From Monosporascus cannonballus (lineage: Eukaryota > Ascomycota > Sordariomycetes > Xylariales): 64,000 bases of DNA. Below the pieces are notes generated by a model, which was given only the letters and a program-made list of their open reading frames with translations, was not told where the DNA came from and did not search any database. Positions 1-11,500 of the stretch are shown piece after piece. Within the stretch, counting starts at the first letter, position 1. Each line of letters opens with the position of its first letter. The translations under genes were made by a program, and so were the position numbers. The DNA lies in the NCBI GenBank assembly GCA_004154925.1, contig QJNS01000116.1, forward strand, positions 183,202 to 247,201. The letters are read 5' to 3'.

Positions 1-1757
1 TAGTATTTGCGTAATTATCCTTATAATGCTTTTTATTATGTTCGCGATATCTGTTAAATTAGCTTTATGGCTTTTTGCATTTTTTGTCGGATTTCTTATC
101 GTTATAATCCTTTTTGGACTTTTTGCCATAAGGGACCTAATATGTATTTAAGTTAAATTATATTAATAGATTTATTTCCGTCTTTCTGGTTTTTTTGGAT
201 TATTCTTTAAGTATAGGTTTTTAGTTATCTTAACGAGGCTTCTTAAATGCCTTATACTATGTTATCTTATGTCCCATTTTATTACAATTATAACATTTAG
301 TCTAGCTTTAATCTTTTTTATAAATAGCTTTTAATTCTGTAAGTCCTGGTTCTATGCCGTAAAAAATATTGCTATATCGAAAAACGCTAGTATTAGCCGT
401 ATATCGGGGCTTCTTATCGTTTTTCCCTTTAATATCTTTAATACGTTGTACGTATTATCGATTATTAATTGTAATTACTATAATAATATAATCCAACAAA
501 TAATTAGGCTAATTAAACTTAAAAAAGTTTTTTTGTTTGTCATTTTTTAGGTTATCAAAAAATTTAGTTATTAATACTTTTTGTTGTTAATTTAATTTAA
601 CTGTTAATTAAATTAACGTATTACCGTAACTAGATGTTGATCTTTTTTGTCGTAACTATTTGATTTATATTTCAGCTTTTATTTTTTCGTTTATTACTCT
701 GAAAACCTTTATTAAAACTTGCTTAAATTATTCGTAATCGTTATACATTCGCATTACCTTTAGGTTTCGTTTTTTAACCGGCAAAATAACGTGTTTTCTT
801 ATAACAGGCTTAAACCAAATAGCCGCACTCCCGGTAAATCGTCCGATTACGAATTCCATTCGTACAATAGGCGTAACAAATCAAATAAGAAAATACCCGA
901 AATATGCTTAATATTCAGTTGAAAACAATTATAACTTAATCGACGTTCCGTCGAAAAGTTATAGCTTAAAAGGCTTAAAAACCCTTCCTGGTTCCTTGAT
1001 AAATTTTAGCTAAATAACCTGGCATATTCGAAAAAGTTTCTTAATTTCAACAACTTTTCCTTTTTCCTTAAATTTCTTATAGGCTGCTTAAAGGGATATT
1101 ATAAGGTCGTTATTATCTTTCTCAGGTTGGAGGATGCGTTCGCTTATAATATCTAGTCGTTAAAGAATTTCTTCGCAAATAAGGCAAAATTTCTTCTTTT
1201 TTTTCTGAGATTCCATTTTAATATCCGGGTAATCAAGGACCTACTAAATAAGCTGTTCAGGTTACTTGCTAATAAATATAACATCGGCAATATTGCTCAA
1301 AGTCTAATAGTATTACTGAACAAAAGTTTGCAACATATAATGGCTAAGGGGTTTAACCAATTATTAAACCTTAATCGTACGAATTTATATTAACAAGAAT
1401 ATCGTAAAACCTTGTAATAATAAACATAATAACGTATTATATTTTGTAATACCAAAAATACCTTAAATAACAATATTATATTACAAATAATTGGTATAAA
1501 TAAAGGTTTCAAACTAAAGCTATCTAAACTATAGAAATAATACGCGCATATATCATTGTTCTGGCTCAAAATACTTAAGCGGCTCAAACCCTTAAGCCCG
1601 TTAAGCCCTTTAAGCTCCTTTGCTGGCTTAAGGGGCTTAAGGTGCCAAGCACCTTGAGACCTTTGAGCTGGTCACGTGACGTTTTGGCTGGGTTCCAAGT
1701 CTGGTCTTTTCGGGCTTTCGACCGTTTCCCAGGAGCCAAGGCCGTTAGGTCATAACA
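1..1757 (-). mobile_element. Element G: 5' end of a Ty3/gypsy-type LTR retroelement, truncated by the window edge
   Basis: The 5' LTR lies at 1336-1757 and about 1.3 kb of 5' internal sequence at 1-1335, read on the minus strand. The internal part matches the same region of element B (about 37,400-38,743) base by base apart from RIP-type changes; the segments next to the LTRs share the order of short motifs. No frame is open. The rest of the element, including pol and the 3' LTR, would lie to the left of this window. It is inserted in the 3' part of the DUF3435 gene, whose sequence resumes at 1758. The 5-bp flank at 1758-1762 is ATTTA, so its partner beyond the window should be the same. Confidence 0.8.
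1336..1757 (-). repeat. 5' LTR of element G (422 bp)
   Basis: In minus-strand sense it starts TGTTATGACC and ends at a RIP-altered TATA (from TACA). It shares the end block (plus sense AACCAATTATTAAACC) with the LTRs at 24.0, 24.6, 25.3, 40.2 and 46.4 kb. Its middle differs from all of them and is built from repeated CTTAAG/GGCTTAAG words (about 1570-1660). Confidence 0.8.
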
Positions 1758-2312
1758 ATTTACAGAAATTATAAAGCTTAAAAATTATTTCCGAAAATCG
1801 TTTAATTTATATATACAGCAAACTTTATTAATTTATCCTCTAAATAACCATTATCTAAATTTAAATCAACTAATTACGGGCATGGAAAAATAGATAAAAA
1901 TCTTATTCGTAACTTAGATCAGGGCTTTATGACGCATACCATGCACTATTACCGGTAATTCTATATCTGCCTTTAACAACACCCCCTTGAACTAATTACT
2001 AAATGCAGAATTTGTTTAGATCTTTTTCGTCGGCCCGTTTACGGTCATTTTTGGAAAAACGGGTAAATTAAGGACGTAATCAGCCCATTCAAAAACCCAG
2101 TACCGTTAATTTGAAAGTAATTTAATAACTAAAACCTATTCGACAATACGGTATTTTTTGAACGCTTCCGTAACGAGAAAAATCGTAAATATAAAAAGCA
2201 TTAGGTTAACGATAAAAGGCTAATTAGGCAAAAGTTTATATAGAATATAAGTTGGTTTATATTAAGCAGATACGTTAATAATAAAGTAGCACCCTTTAAG
2301 AAACATATTTGA
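1758..2312 (-). pseudogene. DUF3435 (tyrosine recombinase-like) gene, C-terminal part
   Basis: Minus-strand translation gives the diagnostic DUF3435 tail with only RIP-type stops: FEWADYVLNLPVFPKMTVNG, then GPTKKI.TNSAF, then VIVHGMRHKALI.VTNK, then DNGY and KFAVYIN.TIFGN. The HGMR stretch is where tyrosine recombinases of this family carry the His-x-x-Arg part of the active site (family knowledge). The fragment continues the reading of the N-terminal part at 19,865-20,762; element A (17.5 kb) sits between them with a TTTGA/TTTAA target duplication. Element G cuts it off at 1757. Stops such as CAA to TAA fit RIP. It cannot be expressed as a functional protein. Confidence 0.85.
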
Positions 2313-2660
2313 TGTTATGACCCAAGAGGCTGCGGCCTCGGGAAACGGTCGCAACGAGAAAATGACTAAGCTATGCGGGTCGAGTTACGTAATAGTTCGA
2401 CAGGATCTATCATAAAACCCATAAAGCCAAGTACGATAAAATCGGAAAAATCGAATATAATACGTTTATTATTTCTATAATTTAAATAGCGTTAATTTAC
2501 AACACTTATTAATATTAATCGTTTATAATATAATTTCTATATTTTTAACATGAAGAAATGTAATTAAGTTATTTATTATTATAAGGTTTTACGATATTCC
2601 TATTAATATATATCCGTACAATTAAAATTTAATAATTAATTAAATCTGTCAACCGTTATA
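2313..2660 (+). repeat. 5' LTR of element A (348 bp)
   Basis: It starts TGTTATGACCCAAGAGGCTG and ends CCGTTATA (RIP-altered CCGTCACA). It aligns along its whole length with 19,515-19,864, including the block ACTTATTAATATTAATCGTT that is also in the LTR at 38,744-39,128. Confidence 0.87.
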
Positions 2661-5600
2661 CGTTGCAAATTCTTATTTAATACTATTATTAAATTTAAAG
2701 TAATATTGCCGACGTTATATTTATTAAAAAGCAGCCCAAATAATTTATTTACTAGGTTTCTGTTCATCCCGAAAATAAAATAGAATTTAAAAAAAAAGAA
2801 AACATGTCGTTTTTTCGCGAAACAGTTTTTCGACGTTTAGATATTATGAACAAATATATTTTTCAGCTTAAAAAAATAATAATAATGTTACGATATCTTT
2901 TTAAGCCGTCTATAAAAAGCTTAAGAAAAAAAAGAAAAACTCTCGAAATTAGGAGTTTCTTTCGAATAAGCCAGATTATTTAATTAAATTCCTCTAAAAA
3001 ACCAAAAAAGTCCTTAAGCATTTTAAGCCAGAATTTGTCGACGAAACCTCGATTAAGCTATAATTGTTTTTAATATAATACCAAACATATTTCGGGTATT
3101 TTCTTATCTGATTAATTACGCCTATTATTCGATTCGAATTTATAATCCAACGATTTACCGAAAATACGGTTATTTGGTTTAAGCCCGTTATAAAAAAAGT
3201 ACGTTATTTTGCTACTCGAAACACGAAATCCAAAACGAATACGAATTTATAATAATTACACATAATTTAAATAAATAATAATAAAAAGTTTTTAATTAAT
3301 AAAAAAAACAAACATTAAAATATGAATTTATGAATTATAACAAAACCGATCCGGATTTAGGTATAGAAATACGTTAGTTTAATTAATAACTAAGCTAAAT
3401 TAAAAATAAAAAGTATTAATGGTTAAGTTTTTTGACGGACTAAAAAAGAAAATATAAAAAAAGCTTTTTAAGTTTCATTGGCCTAATTATTTATCTGATT
3501 ATATCGTTATAATAATTAAAATTAACGATCGATAATACGTATAGCATATTAAAGGTACCAATGTAAAAAATAATAATAAATTCCGATATATGGCTAATAC
3601 CAACGTTTTTCGACGTAATAACATTTTTTACGATATAAAACCAGGACCCATAGAACTAGGAGTTATTTATAGGAAAAACTAAAGATAGGCCAAATGTTAT
3701 ACTTATAATAAAATGTGACTTAATATAGCATAATATAAAACACTTAAGAAACTCCGTTAAAACGATAAAAAGCCAGTACATAAAAAACAATCCAAAAAAA
3801 ACCAGAAAAACGGAAGCAAATTATTAACATAATTTAACTTAAATACATTTCAGGTCCCCTATGGCAAAATGTCCAACAAAAAATACGAAAAGCCAAAAAG
3901 CTAGCTTATTAAATATTGTGAATATAGTAAAACTTTTTATAAAGAAAGTTATACAATTATTAGAATTAAACAGAAAAAATTTATTTGGGAACCCTTAATC
4001 GACACAGCAAAATATATGCTATATATTATGGAGGACGAAAATATTCCGATTACGAAAAAAAGAAATAATATATTTACGTACGGATTACTCGTATATATTA
4101 TAAAAGTTCCGATTTTCCAAACCGTACCGGAAATAATAAAAACGATAAATAATAATATCGATATTTTTGATCCATAGTTTGAGAAATTATTTAGTAATTG
4201 ACCGAAACAAAAAGCTGGCCCGAAATAAAGTAATACCCGTAACAAAAACCCTTTTCTTATTTTTAACAATATAATTATTAAACGAAAAAGAAATTAATTT
4301 AACTCATAATAAAAAGATAATACCAGAAAATTATTACGGATCTTTATTTTTAATTAATATTTATTACAGATTTTTACGAACAGAAAGCCATTGAAAAAAA
4401 AATACGTGATTTCATAAAAAAGCTTTGGAACGATAATGAGAATAACGTATAATAGAATATAATTATATATATAAGAAAATAATTTATTTAATAAATCAAA
4501 TTATAACAAAATTAAAATTAATTAATATAATTCGAAGGAATAATATGCCGGTAAAAACGACGAATATAATAGTTTAATACGCTAAACGAAAAGATATAAA
4601 TAAAATTTGATAAATTTGATTAGGAATTAAAAGAAAAAGGTTACTTCTACAAAAGCCGCAAAATAACGAAATTTAAAGAAATTAAAGGGATTTCTTAAAA
4701 AAGGCTTTAAACGCGACGATAAAAAGCGTTAATAACCTTATTACTTTGGATATACGAATCGGAACGTACTAGTATACCGCAATAATGTATTACGGAACTT
4801 TGGGCGGAAATTACATTATGCCAGATATAATTAATAACTATAAATTATTATAAATATATAAATTAAAACCTTATATGGCGACAAATATCGAAAGTTAAGA
4901 ATTCGCTTACGATAACGGGAAAATTATACGTAAAATTAATTATTTCGAAATTTTTATCTAAGGATAATATTAGATAATTAATTTTAATATTATTTTACTT
5001 AAAAATTATGTTATAACCTTAGAATAATTATAAATACGCTCGTACGGAATTTTAATTAACGGCGAAACTGGCCAAGTAAAATTTACTTTATTTTTTATTA
5101 ATAAACGAAAGAAAAGAAATTAAGATCTTAACATTCGATCGACAATAGCGACGAATACAAATATAAGAATATAACAAAAGCTTTATTACCCAAAAGGAAA
5201 AAATACAAAAACAAAGGGATTAAAGAAAAATACGACGTATCGTTATTATCATTAAAACGAAACTAAAGTAATTAAATAATAATTTAAAATAGTAACAGCC
5301 TTAAAAGTTAAAAATTTAACCAATATGCCACTATAATATTCCAGATATAAACAATTTTCAGAAATGAACTTAAGACAAAATTATTAAAATATAGCGAATA
5401 AGATTATAAGATAATCCTTAAGGAATGATTTTCGACAAAGTTTTACCCCATTTATAACCATAGCGGAAACGAATTACGTAATTTTAAAGATTATTTGAAC
5501 AATCGGCTATAAAAAATGGATTCGACATTTGAAATTACCAATAAAATACCTTATATTTTTCGTACCTAAAAAAATTAAAGATTGCGACTTATAGTTAATT

Positions 5601-7980
5601 ATCGACAATTAAATAATATTTTTATAAAAAATCGAATATTATTATTCTTAATTACGGAAATAAAAAACCCATTTTACGGAAATAAATAATTTATAACATT
5701 CGATCTTAAAAACAAATATATCATGATTAAAATGAAAAATAAATACGAATAAAAAATAACCTTTAGGACGAAATACGGATTATTTAAGTATTTGATTATA
5801 TTAATAGGACTTACGAACGTATTATTAACTTTCCAACGAATAATAAATTACGTATTACGGAAATATCTCGATGTTTTTGTCGTTTGCAATCTTGACGATA
5901 TTCTTGTTTTTTTAACAACGGAAGAAATATACGCAAAATATATTTAGAAGGGTTTTTAAGTTTTGCAAAACGTAAAATTACTTATTAATACCAAAAAATA
6001 TTAATTTTATAAATAAAAAGTAATATATTTGGAATCTATAATTACTTTAGAATATATTAGAATGGATACCAAGAAAGTCGCTGTAGTCACACAATAACAA
6101 AACGCCAATTACGGTTAAGGAGATACAGCATTTTTTGGATTCGCCAATCATTACAGGAAATTTATTCGAAACTTTAGCAAAATAATTATACCCTTAATAA
6201 ATTTTACGAAAAAAGAAAGTTCAAATAGACGTTTAAAACGGAAAAAGCATTTTAAGATATTAAAGATGCGATTATTACAAATTAATATTAATTATGTATA
6301 ATTTAACCCGCCTTGTTAAATTAAAAACCGATATTTCCAATTACGCGTTAAATATAGTAATTGGATAACGAAAAAATTAAGGCAAATTATACCTTATTAT
6401 ATTCTTATTTTACAGGTTAAAAGAAACCGAATTTAATTACGGTATTTCAGATAAACAATTTATAACAATTATTATAGTATTTCGAAAATTTAGGTATTTT
6501 CTAAAAAAGCTTACACCAGACTAAGGTTTATACGGATTATTAAAATCTTACCCTATTTATTACAATTAAAAAGTTTACAAGATAATAATGAAAATACGTG
6601 AAAAAATTGGCGAACTTCGACTTCGTTATTATTTATAAAAAAAACTTAGAAAATAACAAAATAAATACCGGCAGTAAACGACGAGATTTCGAAAGGAAAT
6701 TAGTTAAAGTAAGCTATATAATTTTCGATATTATTACAAAAGGATATTTATGCGTACGATAAATTCCAATAATTTGGGCAATACACTTTAATATATATTA
6801 GAAAATCTACTAGTATACGTACAGTTTCCTAGAAAACCAAAAAAATAAATAAAATATAAATTCTAAAGGAATACTATGGAGATCTAATACGAAAATATAC
6901 GAACATTAGTTATACGGATATCTAAAGATTTACAAAACCTTAAAACGACTTTAACGCATATATTTTTTTTCCTGAAATAAAATTAACGATTTAAAAAGTT
7001 ATACGGTAATACGATATTTGCGTTAAAATAAAGATTCGACGATATAAGCCATACGAAAAATTACAATTATTACTAATCGTAAAGCGATCATAATATTCGA
7101 TTATATTCGACTTTATTATAAAACTTCTTATATCAGAAAATCTAGTTATAAAATTATATTATAACAGTATTTTCGTAATCGTCGACCGATTTACGAGATC
7201 TTTTTATTTCTTATCTTGTTACGAAAATATAAACGCCGAGCAAATAGCCAATATTTTCTTTAAATATATTTTTAACATATACGAATTATTAATAAATATT
7301 ATTTTAAATAAAAGATCGATATTCGTATTTAAATTTTAATAAGGCCTAATAATATAAATCGGCCGAAATCACAAATTATTTAACGTATTTAAACTTTAAA
7401 TAAATAAATAAACGTAACGAACGAACCAAACCTTAAAGAATTATTTACGATATTATATTAATTACGAATAAAGTAATTAGGTTAAGAAATTGCTAATTAT
7501 ATAACTGGACAATAATAGGCGTTATTATAAAAATATTAAAATAATCTTAGCAAACGCAAATTTTGATTTTACTTTAAAGGTTTATAAGAAAATACGCAAT
7601 AACAATCCAATTAATATTAAAATAATTTTTAGATTAAAATAATTACGATAATTACATTAAGAAATAAACACGGAATTAGAATTTATACGAACTTAAATAA
7701 GTAAGTATTATAATTAAAAAAGGTTTAAAGGATTAACTTTCAAAAAAGGGGAAATAGTATTCCTTATTATCAAGAAAATTTAAATAAAACGACCTAATAA
7801 AAAATTTAACTTTAAATATATCGGTACATATAAAATTATCAAAGAATCTTAAAAAATAATTATAAATTGGAACTTTTATTAAAAATTAAACTTTATTTAA
7901 TTTTTTAGATTTCTTTATTCGAATTAGTAATAGATATAATTAACGTGTATACGGTACAAAACGATATGTAAGTAAAAAAC
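2661..7980 (+). pseudogene. Degenerate gag-pol of element A
   Basis: Reverse transcriptase is recognisable at about 5,555-5,930: FVPKK, then LIIDNQLN, FDLKN.YIMIK, FRTKYGLFKYLI, GLTNVLLTFQRIINYVLRK and the catalytic box FVVCNLDDILVFL (canonical YLDD, with Y changed to N). The integrase core is at about 7,150-7,560: FVIVDRFTRSFYFL, then NAEQIANIF, ERTKP and a trailing YDIILITNK. RT before INT is the Ty3/gypsy order. Dozens of stop codons, nearly all TAA/TAG where CAA/CAG/TGG is expected, interrupt the frame. No part is translatable. The gag portion (2,900-4,600) is too decayed to show a zinc knuckle. Confidence 0.85.
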
Positions 7981-8164
7981 GAACAAACATATAAAATGGA
8001 GAAAACTTTGATGTGCGAAAACGAAACGGATTTACCTAGTATCTGATCAAGTAAAAAAAGTACCCGGATTTCGAAAACATCTAGAAATCTGCTAAAAGTT
8101 TTATTGGCGCCCAACGCTTATTAAAGACTTTTTACCAGTAACGCCGAGGTGAGCGGAATTAAAA

Positions 8165-8590
8165 ATCCTCTAATTAATAGACGACTAGTTAATGGACTTA
8201 AGGTTGGACTAGTTAAAAGGAGGCGCGGCTTTTGCCGACGCAACCTAGGTGGCCTCCGGTTCGGCCTGTTTTTTTAACGTTCCAATTTATCCAACTCCTC
8301 TAAGGACCGAAGCCCGCGGAATAGCACACGTGTTACACAATCGGTCCATAATTTCTTTTGTTTTCGAAGACGGCGAATCTTGGCCTACGTTTATTCCGCT
8401 TCTTTTTCCGCCTTTTCAAGTTCCGTTTTAACCTTAAGGCCTTGGTTCCGCGTTACGTATTCTTCGTACCGGGAGAAATCCGACGAAAAAATTTGCCTTA
8501 TCGTGATCAAGACTCCATTTTGGAGGTTGTGGCTGCGCCTGCGGCGCAGCAGTCGTAGCCACAGCTATAGCTTTTGTTTAAGAAATATCT
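8165..8590 (-). pseudogene. Antisense coiled-coil ORF in the 3' region of element A
   Basis: Opposite to pol, between integrase and the 3' LTR, the minus strand encodes in one frame ..YEEYVTRNQGLKVKTELEK, then AEKEAE, AKIRRLRKQKKLWTDCV and FRGLRSLEELDKLE, broken only by a few TAA/TAG codons that would be CAA/CAG before RIP. It is a charged coiled coil. Similar RLRKQ..L..RG..SLEEL segments occur in many proteins encoded by fungal repeats (recalled, not searched), so no function is assigned. The same ORF is visible in element D (plus strand, about 40,860-41,070) with matching codons. This stretch is less RIP-mutated than its surroundings. Confidence 0.6.
8529..8563. repeat. GC-rich palindrome
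   Basis: GCTGCGCC at 8532-8539 pairs perfectly with GGCGCAGC at 8543-8550 across a three-base loop. An overlapping pair, TGTGGCT (8528-8534) with AGCCACA (8557-8563), can form a larger stem. It lies at the point where homology of element A to element D fades and block F begins. Confidence 0.6.
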
Positions 8591-8599
8591 ATTAGGGGT

Positions 8600-11500
8600 C
8601 CAATATATTAGCTAAACTCCTTGAAGAATAATACCTTCAAAAATAATAAAACCTCTAAAATAAGGCCTGCTAGCAAATTGAAATTATATCGTTCCAATTG
8701 GTACGTTCTTATATAAATTCGCAAAAACTATTATTATTAATTCTGGCAATATATATTAGTTACGAAACTTCTTATATTTTATTTTATATAATTTAACGCA
8801 AAATTAAACTTTTTATTTCTTAATATAATAATAATTTTGGTTAATACGAAATAAAAATTATTATAATAAAAAGATAATTTAAAATCCGGATAAATATATG
8901 CCATAACCCTTTATTTTTTTACGTTAATACGATAATAATATAACCTTATTAACAAAAATAATAATATATAAGGTTTAAAATCGTTCATAATAAATCCCGA
9001 AATATATTTTTTAATTAATTAAGTGCGGAGAATATATTAGAAGGTTTAAGGTAAATACTTTAAACTTTTAAGTATTTAACCTTTTAAAACGAAACAATTA
9101 TTTTTATCCAATATTTTTACCGGTTTTTTGCTAATATAAATATAATTAACCTATATGTTAACGTTATGTATACGGCCGATAACTTTACGAAAATTTTGCA
9201 CCGTTAATTTATTCGCCTTATATTAGGCGTTATATTTAAGCGGTAAGGCCATATTTTACGGAAAAAACATGTCAATACGATATATAATCTGGTTTTCGGA
9301 AACCTTAATATTTCTTTCGTTATTACGATAAATTTCGAAATATTTTTAATTATTTAAGTTTTTTTAAATAACTGATTTAATTATTAGCCAGATTATATTA
9401 TCATTTAAGCTGGCGAAAAAATAAACAATTTTTATATTAGTAAATTTATATTCTATTTTTATTTTAATATTTACGGATACGAAAAAGTTTAACTTAAAAT
9501 TATTTAACCGTATAATTGCCGGACGATATAATTATCTTATTTTTAATTTTGCATAAATACCGAACGATTAATTCCAAGTTATTATATTAAATCCTGTTTT
9601 CGAATAATAATATAATTTAATTATTATTAACGAACTATATTTATTATCCCAATAAATAAATATCTGGCTTAAATATATTAATATCCGTAACTTACGTATT
9701 ATTATTTTTTTACTTATATATATTACTTTACGTATATAATAATTCCTAGTAATATTATAAAAACTGAAAATTACGAAATATGGCGATTTTCGTTGAATCG
9801 GCGTCTTAATTAAATATAATTACAAGGCGGAAGTCCTGTATTTTAATATTAATTATTCCGAAATCGATATTATTGTTTTCCTTATATCCAAATTTTAACA
9901 TTTAAATTAAAGGTATTTGAATTTCCTAATAATTAGTATATCCGGATTATTAAGTAATATCTTTTAAATTTAATTTAATAACTTATATTTTATTATTATT
10001 ATTATTATTTATTTTAATAATAAGTCGAAAATTATGGATACCTGTAATTATTTAATTATAATTATAGTAAATCGGGAGTATTTGTTAAAGATTATAAAAA
10101 GTTATTAAGTTTTATAGTTCCGAAATACCTTATAAAAACTAAGTTTATATATATAATAACTTAAAATAATTAAATAATTGTATCCATATTACCGTATTTA
10201 TTATTATTATTGAATTAAGTATAAATATTCTGGATATTAATCGAATAATATAATAAGATATACCGTAAAGTTTTCGATTTAAGATTTATAGTAATAATGT
10301 AATTAAGCGGTTCGTAATTATAAGCGATTAAACATGATTAATTATAAATAAGTGATATTATTTCTATCTTATTAAGGGTTCGATAAATATAAAACCGAGC
10401 CGTTTATTTTTTAAAAAAAATAACGAAAGATTTTAGGCCCCGCAAGTTAAAAAACGTATTACCTATAAAAATTTAAAGGTTGTAATAAAAAGCAATATAA
10501 CTAATTTCAGTAATAAAAAAACGATACGTAATTTATTTCGAATAATTCCGATTAAAACGAAATAATTATCGAATTTTAATTTTAGTTTTCGACCGATTAA
10601 GATATTACTTTTAAATTTTCGAAATAAAATAATTCTGATTTACCATATTAAATAAAGATAAGGCCTTAATAATACGCGTTATTTAACGGCAAATATGTAC
10701 ATAAGATAATTTTGGCATATTTAAAAAAACAAAATTATTATATTAAAAAAGAATTATAATAACCAATTTCCGGCCGGACCTTATTATAATATATGTACGC
10801 TTAATTTCTTCCATATATCCGAACCTTTAAATTAGAAAATATTGGCGTAAAAATAATCAAAAGCCGGTTCGGTAAAGGCGGTTACTTAGAAAATAATAAA
10901 ATCTTGGTGTAAACGATAAGCGAATAAGCTATTTTTTACGCAGTTATTTCTATTTAACAGTAAAAAAATAAAATAGATATTTATTTTTATTAAACTTAAA
11001 CGGTTTTTATTTGATAAATTCCCGAATAAATTAAACGAAATTAAAGGTTCATATTTAATTTAAATTATAATCGAATTAGTTAAAGCGGTTCCCAGTCTCG
11101 ATAAATAGCAGTATTACGATATTTCAAAAATTACTTATTTTCTGTTTTATAAGTAATGTACGAAAAAATTGTATATTCGATTTTATAAAAAGTATAAGTA
11201 ATTGTTCGTAAACGGCGAAATTTGTTTAATTGGAAATAATAACATTATATTCTTTTATCGTAAATTAATTTATAAAGGTTACGAATTATCATTATATTAT
11301 AAGTTTAACAAATATCGGAAAAGATTGCAAGGCAGCCGTAAGTCGCGTTCCGTTTTAATCAGAATATACCGTATACGGTTATTCGATTTGAATTAATAGC
11401 TAACGGTTTCACGATAATATTAATACTTTAAATATTAAACCGGCATATAATTTATATATTTTTGTAATTTAAAATTATAATTTCGTTTATAGCGATACCT

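Noticed and set aside
3949..4269. 106-codon hydrophobic frame on the minus strand, with a similar one at 37,357-37,554 on the plus strand
   Set aside because: Both are antisense to the gag-pol region of gypsy elements (A and B, in opposite orientations). The similarity comes from the repeat, not from a membrane protein gene.
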